Assembly: GCF_036898095.1 (NCBI RefSeq)
Contig: NC_090726.1
Span: 31,535,921 to 31,599,920 of the forward strand
Origin: Palaemon carinicauda
Lineage: Eukaryota > Arthropoda > Malacostraca > Decapoda > Palaemonidae
DNA length: 64,000 nucleotides
Direction: 5' to 3'
The notes beneath the pieces were generated by a model that made no database searches, was not told the origin of the DNA, and saw only the letters and a list, made by a program, of their open reading frames with translations. The translations under genes and the position numbers were made by a program. Shown here piece by piece: positions 12,219 to 23,130 of this stretch; the first letter of the stretch is position 1, and each line of letters opens with the position of its first letter.

Positions 12219-13117
12219 CCCAAATAGCTGATTTTCTCTTATACCTGAGAAAAGGACGATCCCTTTCAGCTCCCACTATCAAGGGCTACAGAAGCATGTT
12301 GGCATCGGTCTTCCGGCATAGAGGCTTAGATCTTTCCAACAATAAAGATCTGCAAGACCTCCTTAAGTCTTTCGAGACCACTAAGGAGCGTCGTTTGGCT
12401 ACTCCTGGGTGGAATTTAGATGTGGTCCTAAGATTCCTCATGTCAGACAGGTTTGAGCCTTTACAGTCAGCCTCCCTGAAAGATCTCACTCTTAAGACTC
12501 TTTTCCTGGTATGCTTAGCCTCAGCTAAAAGAGTCAGTGAGATTCATGCCTTCAGCAAGAACATCGGATTTTCGTCAGAAAAAGCCACTTGTTCTCTGCA
12601 ACTTGGTTTTCTAGCCAAAAATGAGCTACCTTCTCGTCCTTGGCCTAAATCTTTCGATATTCCCAGCTTATCGGAGATCGTAGGCAATGAACTAGAAAGA
12701 GTCTTATGCCCTGTTAGAGCTCTTAAGTTCTACTTAGCTTGTACTAAACCTTTACGAGGCCAATCTGAAGCGTTATGGTGTTCGGTTAAGAAACCATCCT
12801 TGCCTATGTCAAAGAATGCTTTGTCATGTTTTATCAGATTGTTAATACGAGAAGCTCATTCACACTTGAGTGAGGAAGACCGATCTTTGCTTAAGGTTAA
12901 GACGCACGAGGTTAGAGCTGTAACAACTTCCGTGGCCTTTAAGCAAAATAGATCTCTGCAAAGTATCATGGACGCAACCTATTGGAGAAGCAAGTCAGTG
13001 TTCGCGTCATGTTACTTAAAAGGTGTCCAGTCTCTTTACGAGAACTGCTACACACTGGGACCATTCGTAGCAGCGAGTGCAGTAGTGGGTGAGGGCTCAA
13101 CCACTACAATTCCCTAA
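11945..13117 (+). CDS. DIRS-2 tyrosine recombinase, intact frame
   Basis: A 390-residue open frame on the + strand, -1 relative to the RT frame. The ATG at 11945 is chosen because DIRS-3 has an ATG at the homologous site (27816) and because family resemblance starts soon after it. Residues of the recombinase fold are visible: arginine in SAKRVSEIHAF, HEVR in the KTHEVRAV segment, and the candidate nucleophile tyrosine in SVFASCYL after YWRSKS. The family role is to integrate a circular DNA intermediate by strand exchange instead of using an integrase. The frame is open far upstream (to 10523) and there runs into RT motif A because of the RT deletion. The copy may be coding-competent, but its element is defective. 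Confidence 0.85.
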   Translation: MVSRRSQKSSSKSRPSTSATRKEGTPKPPRSSSDYLQTIERLSRARGFSKEAASAIARARRASTIRVYQSKWEVFRDWCKSVSVSSTSTSVAQIADFLLYLRKGRSLSAPTIKGYRSMLASVFRHRGLDLSNNKDLQDLLKSFETTKERRLATPGWNLDVVLRFLMSDRFEPLQSASLKDLTLKTLFLVCLASAKRVSEIHAFSKNIGFSSEKATCSLQLGFLAKNELPSRPWPKSFDIPSLSEIVGNELERVLCPVRALKFYLACTKPLRGQSEALWCSVKKPSLPMSKNALSCFIRLLIREAHSHLSEEDRSLLKVKTHEVRAVTTSVAFKQNRSLQSIMDATYWRSKSVFASCYLKGVQSLYENCYTLGPFVAASAVVGEGSTTTIP

Positions 13118-13517
13118 TTCCATATCCTTTTAATCTGTCTCTTGAAATGTTTTAATGTTTTTATGGGTTGTCCGGAAGGCTAAGAAGCCTTTCGCATCCT
13201 GGTTGATTTGGCGGGTGGTCAAAGTCATTTCTTGAGAGCGCCCAGATTAGGGGTTTGATGAGGTCCTGTTGTATGGGTTGCAGCCCTTGATACTTCAGCT
13301 CCTGGGGGTCTGTCAGCATCCTAAGAGGATCGCGGGGCTCCGTAAGGAAGACGTACTTACAAGGCAGAGTAATCGTCTAAGTCGACTTCCTTACCAGGTA
13401 CCTATTTATTTTGGTTTTGTTATATTGATAACTGTCAAAATGAAATAAAAAAAACTCTTAGCTTATACGATGTAAACATATTTAACTGGTCTCTACCCAC
13501 CACCCTGGGTGTGAATC
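13118..13517 (+). other. DIRS-2 3' untranslated region with hairpin
   Basis: This non-coding stretch follows the recombinase stop and is clearly related to 28989-29390 in DIRS-3. It holds a 9-bp stem, GTAAGGAAG (13342-13350) with CTTCCTTAC (13386-13394), conserved in both copies. Confidence 0.6.
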
Positions 13518-13611
13518 AGCTATTATATATTCACCGGCTAAGTTAAATATTTAAAAATGATATTTTAATTATAAAATAAATTTTTGAATATACTTACCCG
13601 GTGAATATATA
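13518..13611 (+). repeat. DIRS-2 internal complementary region (ICR)
   Basis: It consists of the complement of the left outer end (AGCTATTATATATTCACCGG) followed directly by the complement of the right outer end (TGAATATACTTACCCGGTGA). In DIRS elements this region is held to template completion of the circular DNA intermediate. Confidence 0.85.
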
Positions 13612-13658
13612 AATTAAACGACCCTCCCTTCCTCCCCAATAGAGACGCAGTGGGATGA

Positions 13659-13860
13659 GAAGAAATTGAGTCTTTGTTTACATCGAGAGAGTGGTATCTG
13701 GCCGACAGTTGGCACTGGTGGGCACACCCGCAACCTGTATAGTGATCGCTGGCGAGTTTTTACTGTTTTTTTTGTCTGTCGAGCAACAGAGTTGCAGCTA
13801 TTATATATTCACTGGGTAAGTATATTCAAAAATTTATTTTATAATTAAAATATCATTTTT
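13659..13860 (-). repeat. DIRS-2 right inverted terminal repeat
   Basis: Inverted partner of 7401-7582. It is preceded by a short GC-richer spacer (CCCTCCCTTCCTCCCC) that is also present in DIRS-3 at the same place. Confidence 0.88.
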
Positions 13861-14345
13861 ACCAAAGAGTAAAATGGTCAAACCGTAACCTTTCTGCCTA
13901 GTGTTTGGGATACAGAAGTGGATTTTAGCTGGGATAAAGATAAGAAGGCCATCATCAGCAGTTGTGTGTGGGTGGTTCATATGCTGCACAGCAATTCAGC
14001 TCCCTGCTATATAAACATACTGTAATTAAGCAGAGTATTATTTGTATTTTTAAATAGATGTTTTACTGATATGTTTTCAAAAAGCTGTAACAAATGTATA
14101 CCCCCGTTGTTGTCAGATGTCACAACTGACTAAAACGTAAACATGTAATGTTTTCAGTTATTTAACTATTAGAGTGACATGAATTTACAAAATAAATATT
14201 GTTGAAAAGGTACATCTGATACTACCATGCAAACTACAAACACCACTCTAGTTTACACCTTTGTTATTGGTATTGAAAATGACTGTGATACAGGATTTGT
14301 AATGAGGTTATGAATGTTCGGTTAAGCATTCCATTATCATTCTGA
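13861..14345. other. Non-coding spacer
   Basis: AT-rich DNA to the right of DIRS-2 with no gene or repeat that I can identify. It could be host intron or upstream DNA. Confidence 0.4.
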
Positions 14346-14720
14346 TTACTAGCTAACCTACAACCCCAGTTGGAAAAGCAGGATGCTATAATCCCAAGGG
14401 CTTTAACAGGGAAAAATAGGCCTGTGGGGAAAGGAAATAAACTTTGAGAATGATAAATAAAGAATATGAAAAATCTTAAGATCAGTAACAACGTTGAAAT
14501 AAGCTATTTATAAGCTATGAAGAGAGACTTACGTCAGCTCGTGCTTTGACATTATTGTCCAACAAATGAGCACAGACCTTTTTTATACCTCTACCAGAGA
14601 CTGCAACAATGCTGTATTGCAACTTCATCTTCACAATACAACATAAATGGTTTCCAGACCTAACTTATTGAAAATAACTACAAACAACTTCTTTGTATGC
14701 TCTGGAGAGTTGTCTATGGC
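14346..14720 (-). repeat. Interspersed (AAT)n-tailed repeat, copy a
   Basis: The top strand shows ACCTACAACCCCAGTTGG, then AAAAGCAGGATGCTATAA, matching copies b, c and d. Read on the - strand, the family ends with GGGTTGTAGCTTAGC followed by an AAT-rich tail, like a SINE or a LINE 3' end. This copy is partial; its far border is uncertain. Confidence 0.65.
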
Positions 14721-14764
14721 TTCCCCACAACCTGTTGAAGGACTATCAGCCATAACTGTGCATA

Positions 14765-14925
14765 TAGTCCCAGAGCTCGGGGGGTTTTATTTATGTTTTT
14801 GAGTGCAAAAGGTCTGTTAGTTGTTTCTATAGTAAAATTTTCTCAGGAATTCAAAAATCTATTTCTTACAAACACAGCGGTAGCCATTTTTTCAGAAATG
14901 CACATTGAATATGGGTACCCCTTGT
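14765..14925 (+). repeat. Left terminal inverted repeat of the Academ-like element
   Basis: It pairs with 18755-18911. The first 16 bases are identical in inverse, and similarity continues through TTTATTTATGTTTTTGAGTG with scattered differences. Confidence 0.85.
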
Positions 14926-15524
14926 GAAAATGAACTTTCTCTATGGCGCCTCCCAATGTCATACATTTCAATTTAAATTTTCATTTCCCAAATGTTAATG
15001 TATGAAGTGCCTCCAAATAATCATATTTTGGTAACGATACCTTTTTATGATTCATTTGATGTGACTAATGTAGGATTATTTTGTTGTTTTTTAAATTTCA
15101 GATTATCAAAGATGTCACGGAAAGTTATTGTGAATAAGTGTCATTTTGTAATTTTCTCTTTTTCGGATTTTCTACCAATGAAATGCCAATATATTGTTGT
15201 ACATGCAATTGAAATAACTTATTCTTTCTAATGTCTCAAGGCATGTTTATTTTGAACATTAACATATCATAGCTTTCAATTGTTTGTAATGCAAATTAGA
15301 TGTGTACACAAACAAATAATTGCGTTTTGAATTATACCAAGAAGTGGATGATAATTTAAACTACAACATAGCATTACTTTTGGTGTTGCAATGAAATAGT
15401 TAAATATGCAAAGGTCATGGCCCATTGGCATAGTAGTATCTAAATATTTTAATGCTATCATGCTGGCAGCAAACTGTTCTCTATGTATCCTAATTAAATC
15501 ATTCATTTCATGATGACACAAAGT

Positions 15525-18097
15525 TTACTGTCCATCATCAAAGTCAGATTCATCACTAGAGTCAAACTGAGTTTGATTATCAGTCACATCTATGTTGATG
15601 TCATCTTCTGTATCATGACTAAGAAAACGCACCACACTCTGTGGAAGTTGGTTTCCATTAAACCAGTCAATAACAAATGAGTTGCCGACCAGTTTCCATC
15701 CGTGTTCCTCGGCTCGAGTTGTGCACGGTTGAGGACGTTTGCCATTTTTCCACATGGCAGCAACATAGTTGGTTCTGTAGATTTTATTGAGCAGGACTTT
15801 CTGACATGGTGGCATGCTGCTAGGATTAATTCCTTGAATTTTTTCTAAAGAATTTTCATTCCTCTTTGGTGCATACTTCTGTTAGAAAAGAGCAAATCTA
15901 GCATCATTGATGCTGTTGAGTTTGGGCAAACCATACAATGCACAAGTGAACTTTTCAATGGCAGCCAAACCTTCAGGAGTGACTACAGCATTAACCCCAA
16001 GGTTTGCAAAAGCTTCCTTAAAACTTTCATGCTTCATAATCAACTTCAAGGCTTTCAACTTTCCTTTGCTCATAAATGATGATGTGTAGTCTGAACCAGT
16101 GAAGGCATGCAATGCTGGTAAAGCATCAATCATGGCTCGATCCATATGATCCACCAGCTGTGAGATGTTAATGTGTCTCCTTGTGTTGTTACTGCTAAGG
16201 CCAGCGTCCATCCAAATAGTGAAACTGCTGGCATTCGTATGATTTGCAATGTGATACAGGAGCAAAATAAACACATCTGTGTCCGAACTTCTGATGACTA
16301 CTGAAGAACATCTGTTCTTTTCGAGGATGTGATGTAGATGGTACATAATCCATGTATCAGCTTCTTCATGGAGACATCTGAGCTGTGGGATCTTTTCTCT
16401 GTGGACTTTTCCGTCCCTGGCATTGAAGGAGTAGCAGGTTTTATCAAGAGTGAGATAGACTGTGACCAGCCAAGATATCTATATCTGTGTGTTCAGTCCA
16501 ATCTGACAGGAGGAACTGAAAAAATGCTGTCTTGAAAGCCGATGACCGCAATGCCTTCTGCCAGTCTTTTGGACACTTCTGCTTTGGCCCTGCTATGTTG
16601 CATCGTCATTTCCACGTTTTGAGTGTTCCACATCTTTAATAGAAGGAGTGATGTAGGTGTCACAAACCAAATCTATTCGATGAGACGGCATCTGGCACAA
16701 CCGACAGATGAGTAGCTGAGCCAATTCCCCAAATGTTGGTGGTAAATTCTGAAGTGTGTGTAACAAGAACATGGCGTCGATGATGGTAATGTCCGTTTCA
16801 CTAGGTGGGGGTGTGCTGTCTACCATGCCTTCAATCTTGTGAAGGAGCTTGGCCTTATCTGTTTTGTTGATGCTTCCGTCAACATGTGCCAATGATAGGG
16901 GTACGGGTGTGAGAGGGTAGGTAAAGACTAGCTCTAGGTCAACATTCTGTGTGGTACTAAGGTAGAGAAGACATCCAAACAAATCTCTGGTGCCCTTTAA
17001 TTCAATAACCTTCATATCATTACTGATTTTACTCTTGAGAGCTATGGATGCAAAGTTTTTGATTTTGGGTCGTGGTGTTGGTTGTTCAAATCTTGTAGGA
17101 TCCCCAAAGCAGCCATTTGCAAACTCGTCACACCAAGCTTGACCAGTCTTCGTGCAATTTACCAAGTCATTCTTGATGTCCTCAGGTACACTTTTCCCAG
17201 TTGTCAGGCAATATAGATTTGGGTCATTAGGAAGGTTGAATGGGTTAACACGGGCCTCTATGTTGTTCACAAGAGCCTGCAGATCATCATTGTCCCTTTT
17301 AACCCGATAAGACTTGAGTTCCTTTGCTGTGTCATCGGTGGACTTTAAACCTGCTTTCAAGAACAATGTTCCTACAATGGCACTCCTTGCTGCACGGGTG
17401 ATCATCCATCGTTTTCTTGCTCCCTTTGCTGTGGTGAATGCAGTAATACCAGTCTGACGAGATGTTTTGTCAATGTATTGTTTTAGCTCAATGAAAGCAG
17501 TCTTATGGGCTTGTGATTTTTCGGATGCATGATTGAATGTCACCAGTTCTCTCTGGGCACGTTGCAGGTAAGATTTTCTGTAGGAGTGGTGATATTTGAC
17601 CTCTTTAGAGATGAGGTCAATACCAGCAATTTTTGCTAAAAGCTGTCCATCACACAGTGTCTGTGCTGCATCTTGGATACTTTGGGCACTCACAATGGTT
17701 TCACAGTTGCCTAGTCTTTCTTTTGGCTTTTTTTTTCCTGCTGACTTTTCACTGCAGTTACAGAACAAGCATAGTTTTGGGAAAATTCCTTTGCTAGATG
17801 CTGGGTTATGTTCAATGCTGGATCGTAAGAATTTTCAGATGTATTTGCCTTTGCATGTAAATTGTCTGGTATGGCCTGACGAACAGCAGTGAAACTTTTA
17901 TAACATTGAGAGTGATACCCATCTGTATCACCATAATAGTCAGGAAGCTTAACTGAAAGGTATTTTGAATCTTTGAATAATTTTCGCCGTGCACCATCAG
18001 CGTGTTTGACTTTCTCCCATGAATCTGGATCAAATGTCTTTACCTCATCCATGCATTTTCCAGTGGTATGGAGAATACAAGAGATCTTATTTGCCAT
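15525..18097 (-). pseudogene. Academ-like transposase/nuclease protein, broken frame
   Basis: Reading on the - strand from ATG at 18097, the N-terminus has a CILH...C motif and GYHSQCYKSF, like a Cys/His zinc-binding domain. That frame ends at 17711. The protein continues in another frame at 17768-16593, the switch falling at a run of A residues near 17730. Frame changes occur near 16593 and about 16495. HEEADT, VIRSSDTDVF and HAFTGSDYTS (16346-15882 and just upstream) resemble the acidic I-region and G-x-D helix of FEN1/XPG nucleases. A TAA at 15882-15884 then precedes the C-terminal part (15815-15525), which ends in an acidic tail. The full reading would be about 850 residues. Three frameshifts and a stop suggest an inactive copy. 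The specific superfamily is less certain than the nuclease resemblance. Confidence 0.7.
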
Positions 18098-18754
18098 TTT
18101 CTACGCTACACTAATAACCTGAAAGCACAAATAATATTTATGCGACATCACCATCACCATTACCACCACCTTAACTACCTACGATTGACTTACTTAACTA
18201 CCATTAATAAAGCCATCCAACAGCTCCAGATTCAGGTAAACCTAGTAAAGCAGATTTGAAATATACATTACAAGAAAATAGGATGAATTTGCAGATAAAC
18301 CCAGATAGAAATCAAGGATTAAGCAAAAGAAACTGTGGTTTATAAGAAATGTTTAAAGTTATCCAAATATCAACATAATTAACAATGCAATTGTATGCCC
18401 ATTCATTAATGCATTGCTCATCTTAACTACATCATGATAGATTTCAAAATGTTTTTAAAAAACATGATGGATGAGAAATATAGGCCACAACAGTACCCAA
18501 AAGATAATGAGCATTTCTTTTGTATATAATATGAAAAAAGAGAGAAAATTACAGAATTCACTTGTTCGCGACAACTTTTGGCGACATCTAGGCTTATCTG
18601 AAAGAACAAAAATCAAAACAATCTAACATTATTCACCCCAAATGAAGCATAATAAGGTATTCTTAACATAAAATAATTATTTGGAGGCATTATATACATT
18701 TAAATTTGGGAAATGCGCATTTAAATTAATATGTATGGAATTGCTCTTTTTCAC

Positions 18755-18911
18755 AAGGGGTACCCATCTTTAACATCAGTTTCTGAGGAAACGGCTACCA
18801 CTGTGTTTGTAAGAAATAAATTTTTGAATTGCTGAGAAAATTCTACTATAGAAACAACTAACACCTTTTGCACTCAAAAACATAAATAAAACCCTCCGAG
18901 CTCTGGGACTA
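18755..18911 (-). repeat. Right terminal inverted repeat of the Academ-like element
   Basis: Inverse partner of 14765-14925, ending CCGAGCTCTGGGACTA, then the ATA duplication. Confidence 0.85.
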
Positions 18912-18914
18912 ATA

Positions 18915-19056
18915 ACTAAGCACTGGCCAGGCCCTGTCAGTTTAATACCATATGTTGGGCTGATATGAGGCAAGGACTATCAGCCATAACTGTGCATAAC
19001 TAAGCACTGGCCAGGCCCTGTCAGCCTAAATAACCTATGTTGGGCTGATATTGCTG
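18915..19056 (+). repeat. Tandem repeat of about 84 bp, transposon target
   Basis: ACTAAGCACTGGCCAGGCCC begins at 18915 and again at 18999. The second unit carries the uninterrupted target GTGCATAACTAAG of the Academ-like element. The left part of a unit (GGACTATCAGCCATAACTGT) is also left of the transposon at 14741. Confidence 0.8.
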
Positions 19057-19179
19057 GAGTCATCTCCCTCTCTCCTGTACTGGAGTGACATATTCCAGGG
19101 AAGAAAAAGAACCAACTAGTTTGTGTCTAGGGGGAGTTCCTACCTATTAAAGATACATTGTATTTTAAAGGACAAAAGT

Positions 19180-19490
19180 TGTACATTATACACAGGAACA
19201 AATAAGAAATTGAATATTGCTTTTCTATTTTGTCTAGTTGTACAAACGTGAGTCCTTTAATGGTAAACCTCCCACCTCAACCACCTCTTTCAATCCAGAG
19301 CCGAAGGTCAAAATTTAAGACTCCATGAGGAGAGTGGGTGGGGCTAAATTGCCTGCGCTCACCACCACCGGTTAACTACCTCCTTAATGATTTTAGTAGC
19401 TGTTCCATCTCTCCTGAAGATATTCCCTATTTTAAAAGACTGGTTTGTATAGCTCGGAAAAATATAAAACTACTTTAAAAATTTTGCCCG
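19180..19490 (+). mobile_element. Orphan right end of a DIRS-type element (ICR plus right arm)
   Basis: CACAGGAACAAATAAG is followed by TTGTACAAACGTGAGTCC, like the two halves of the ICRs of DIRS-4 and DIRS-6. The stretch at 19430-19490 (AAAAGACTGGTTTGTATAG, then GGAAAAATATAAAACTACTT) resembles the right outer ends of DIRS-6 and DIRS-4. I could not find a matching left arm. Confidence 0.5.
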
Positions 19491-20320
19491 TTAGTGGTAG
19501 TTGAATCATCGTGAGGGATAAGATAAATAGAATTGGCTTAAAATTTAGTTAGGATTTACAATATTTTTTAAACTAAGTTACAGCTGTAAGAAGTTCCTGT
19601 AAGGCTAGTGATTTGTTAAGTCAAGCCATACTCAATGCACTGAGAAATGGACGATAAGTGAGGGCACCATTTTTTAAAATTCAAGCTCCGTTTTCTGTAT
19701 AAAGGTGTCCCTTATGAGGGGCAGCCCTCCAATCCTCATATGTCGGATGCTACTGCTACACACACTGTGACACGCACACTCTTGTGTTGGACTATTCTCC
19801 TGCTTCAAGCTTGCCAAATAGCCATCTTCATAGCCAGGCCAAGGCCGTTATCTACAACATGAACAGGTAGCTTCTTGGAAGAAAAGGGGAATAGAGAGAA
19901 ATGATTTCAGAAATACAAATTTAAATAGAAGCAGAGGGAGACAAAAAGAGAGTAAATGGGGTGGTGTTGGAGAACGGTCCAGTAATCTGTGGAGACGTGG
20001 CACCAGCGGGGAAATGAATCTATTTAAAACCAGGACCACTCCCTTATTGTCCATTTCTCACTTTATTAAGTATACTGTAGTACAATAAATTAATATTTAC
20101 AGTTTTGTTCTTATTAATTAGCTTATACAAGTAAAGCATGGTTTTTAAAAGACCCAAGGCATGATTGTGAAGAGCCCCATGTTGTTGATATTGAAATTGA
20201 TTACAATTTCCCAAGTACTGCTTTCTGTGCCGGGAAAGAATTCAAATGTATGCAGCATATAGATATTTTTATGGTTTGCAACAAATGAATACATATAAAA
20301 AGTTGTGATTTTCCATTCAG
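19491..20320. other. Non-coding DNA before host exon A
   Basis: No protein or RNA gene was seen. Exon A opens with an AG acceptor in phase 0, so an earlier host exon must exist. I could not identify it in this stretch. Confidence 0.45.
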
Positions 20321-20452
20321 GAGCACATGAGTAGCTTACAAGAGCAAGCCCAGCAGTATGCTGCATACTCACAACAGCAGGACCAGCATCAACAACAATG
20401 GCAGCAGCAAGCTGGTTCTGCAGCAAATCCTTGGATGTGGGGTCAGCCGGGG
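20321..20452 (+). CDS. YLPM1: YLPM1-like exon A (Q-rich)
   Basis: The acceptor TTCCATTCAG and donor GTAAGT frame exactly 44 codons in phase 0. The peptide starts EHMSSLQEQAQQYAAYSQQQ and ends NPWMWGQPG. Its glutamine-rich helix-like character resembles the EQHLAQLQQL region at the start of YLPM1 proteins. An upstream exon is implied because no in-frame initiation context is present. Confidence 0.8.
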
Positions 20453-20611
20453 GTAAGTAAACTCGTATAAATTTCTTATATTTCTCACAAAATTAACTTT
20501 CTTTTATTTAAAAAAAAAACCAATGTATATTGTGTTATTTTGCATACATTAGTTTATGATATCTGTTGAAATAAGAATTATAATTTAAATAAAATGTTGC
20601 AATATTTTCAG

Positions 20612-20888
20612 ATGTATGGAATGTATGGCATGTACGGTGACCCTTCAGCAGCAGCTGCTATGTCATGGATGTCCGTCCCTCCGCCAGCCGTAGCATCTGT
20701 ACCAAACACAAGTGTTCCTCCTCCAAGTCATAATGCAAGTGGGACTGCAGCTTCTTCAGCCCCTGCAATGGATGCAAAACCTCCCGCGGGGCCCCCACCA
20801 TCTGCCCCACCTCCACCAGAAGACCCACCGCCACCCCCTCCACCAGATGAACATAAGGAAAAGATTGGTGCTGGTGTCGCAGCCACTG
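20612..20888 (+). CDS. YLPM1: YLPM1-like exon B (MYG and proline-rich)
   Basis: It follows a 159-bp intron. It begins MYGMYGMYGDPSAAAAMSW and becomes proline-rich (PPPSAPPPPEDPPPPPPP), then EHKEKIGAGVAAT, and ends with one base of a split glycine codon before GTAAGT. The low-complexity PPP tracts are typical of YLPM1 N-termini and of other nuclear scaffold proteins that bind WW or SH3 domains. Confidence 0.85.
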
Positions 20889-22421
20889 GTAAGTGGTTTC
20901 GTATTAGCGTGTGTGTACTGCAATTTTACGATTGCTGTACTTTTCATAAAGATATCTTTAAGTTTTCTAACATAAGATTCATCTTTGAAGTGATTTCATT
21001 ACTGCAGAAGTTTTGACAATCAAAATTTTTTTTTATAGTTTATTGATAATGAATATACTGTACTTCTCCTTATAATAAAAAAGTAATGTAAAATTATTTA
21101 GCCACAGGTGGTACTTCTCACTGTTAATAGTCATACTACATCATACCATCTGCCCCTCTCTTAAATGATCTTACATCATCCTCAACATGCTCCTTGCCAC
21201 GTCAACAAAATACTTTCAAGTTACAATAATTGTATATCTATCAGGTGATAGGATTCATATCCCTTTTGATAGGATTCAAATTTTTTCTAAAGACTTTTTA
21301 TGTCATTAGTTTTTCAAATCATTAATAGTACCATTTCCATAGGTTATTTGTTATGAATATTTCAATTACAGTATAAAGATAAAGTACATTATAGTATATA
21401 GTTATCTAAAAAAGTTTGGAAGGTATAAACTTTAATCTTAGTTCCTTCAAACCTGAATTATTTATACTTTATATCCTTGGTTTGGAATGTTCTAGTTGTT
21501 AGTACCAATTGTGTTTTTTTTTGCTCCTCCTTCAACGAGATTCCCTTTTGCTTTTCTTTGCCTTTCAACTGTAGACTCGAAGTATATATTTTTGCTCCTA
21601 AATTTTCCACATTGCAAAGGTCTGGTAGTACAGTTACCATATGTATACTGTGTTCTTCAGGTCCAATCCATAAGATAAAGTATCCAACAACTACTGTACA
21701 TTTTCCTTGATCTAAAAGATATATAAAAGGAAACACAGAGGACATTCAAAATTAACTTTGCACATAAACCAGACCAATTCTGTGTAATGTTGTGGCAAGA
21801 ATCTTCTCTCTTGTTATTCACCCTTCTATTCTTGTACCCCCTTTTCCTTATGGTTAATTTAGTATTTTTATGCATAATATATAAAGTTCTTGCTCTATTA
21901 CCTAGCACAGGCCTAATTTTCATTTAGAGATTTGTACTGCCATAGTGTTATGTATATCCACCATTATTGGTTATAATGCTTTTAAATTTCAAATTGGGCA
22001 TTATGAACAAAGAACATTTGTTCAAGCAATTGATTTTGTAATTGAGTAAGATAGGTCTTAAAGTTAAGGTGGAGGGGGGGGGGGGGCATGATATTTTCAT
22101 TTGAGTATTGCCAACTTATGTATCTGACCTTTTAAAAGTTTTGCAAAATAGGAAAGGATCATGTTAGATAAGAATATTTGTTGATAAGACACTCTATTAG
22201 ACTTTAACCCTTTAAGTGTTATTAGACATTAAGCTATGAAATAAAAATGTTGAAAACTCCTGTGCTAAGATGAATACGTAGTTTTGGTAAAGGGTAATTT
22301 TCTCTCGTCGTTTTTACTTGTTTAAAATTTATATTAGCAATTCTTTTCTTTTCATGTTTTGAAAAGCTTTCGTAGATATCTGGTTATTACTTCTTATTTT
22401 CCATTTATTTCCAATTTGTAG
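20889..22421 (+). other. Intron B-C
   Basis: AT-rich intron with a run of about 14 G at 22073-22086. No mobile-element protein or RNA gene seen. Confidence 0.6.
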
Positions 22422-22507
22422 GAGTTACCAGCGGTGGATATTCAACGTTAAACAATGCCGTTGCAAGTAATAATGCTGCAAGTGGCGTTACAAAATTTGA
22501 TGAATCG
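22422..22507 (+). CDS. YLPM1: YLPM1-like exon C
   Basis: The AG|G acceptor completes the split glycine codon. The 28 further codons read VTSGGYSTLNNAVASNN, then AASGVTKFDES, up to the GTAAGA donor in phase 0. It is a linker-like low-complexity segment with no domain of its own. Confidence 0.75.
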
Positions 22508-23130
22508 GTAAGAGTGAATTAGCTTTTATGTAGTCGCTTTCAAATACTTGAAGAAAAGCATATTGCTAATTGAAAGTGTGCCCTTTAATTCCAGAAATTA
22601 ATGTATTATAATGAATTTCCTTACATTTTTCTCCTGTATTTTTACTAGATTATTAAGTGATTATGAATTGTTTTATAAATTTGTACATGGTAAAGAATAC
22701 TGGTGTGGTTTCCTATCTGGTCTACATTTACACATCTACCCATTCTCCCTAATTCTCAAGACCTTCCATCTGATCATCATCCTACCCCTTTCTTCATACT
22801 ACTCTTCATTCAATCCTGAGTCCATACTGTTTGAGATTTTGATATATTACATTCTTCCCAGAACTCTGCATCCATGAATCGCATTTCGTATTTAAAAAAA
22901 TTCTCGTGTTTCTTATTTGTGAAGAAGCAAATGTCACTCAAAGTGTTTGGCTTCATAATCCAGTAGTACTGTAATTAGGGTAATAAAGATGGTCTTAATT
23001 TTTTCAGTAGCTGCTGCTCCCCAAAGTCCTCCCACATACACTGTTTCACTTTCTTAGATGTGAAATTCCCAATCTCATTTATACAAACACACAAACTCAC
23101 TATCATTCTTTTTTTTTCAATATTAAACTT

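Larger units (their letters stand above)
7401..13860 (+). mobile_element. DIRS-2: DIRS-type retrotransposon with both termini, partly decayed
   Basis: The left inverted repeat (about 7401-7582) is matched by an inverted copy at 13659-13860. Differences are few, for example one base in the GCGATCG region and a small indel near the inner end. Just inside the right arm, 13518-13611 is an internal complementary region: its first half is the reverse complement of the left outer end and its second half that of the right outer end. The 12-bp AATATCATTTTT occurs at both outer ends (7401-7412 and 13849-13860) but only once in the ICR, as expected if a circular junction recombined with a short matching target. 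Gag and RT are broken; the recombinase is intact. Confidence 0.88.
14765..18911 (-). mobile_element. 4.15-kb DNA transposon with TIRs, XPG/FEN-like nuclease, Academ-like
   Basis: The ends are perfect inverses: TAGTCCCAGAGCTCGG at 14765 and CCGAGCTCTGGGACTA ending at 18911. Imperfect inverted similarity continues inward for about 150 bp on each side. The flanks carry a 3-bp duplication ATA (14762-14764 and 18912-18914). An unoccupied copy of the target stands next door, with its single ATA at 18996-18998. The encoded protein is on the - strand and has a Cys/His N-terminus and a FEN/XPG-type nuclease region. A 3-bp duplication with an XPG nuclease fits the Academ superfamily; that assignment is inference. 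Confidence 0.8.

Noticed and set aside
18068..18259. Histidine-rich ORF (run of CATCAC triplets)
   Set aside because: A short CAC/CAT microsatellite inside the Academ-like element; no conservation or start context.
20321..20452. Reading exon A as the first coding exon
   Set aside because: It has an acceptor site and phase 0 entry; the only early ATG is the third codon and lacks leader support, so an upstream exon is more likely.
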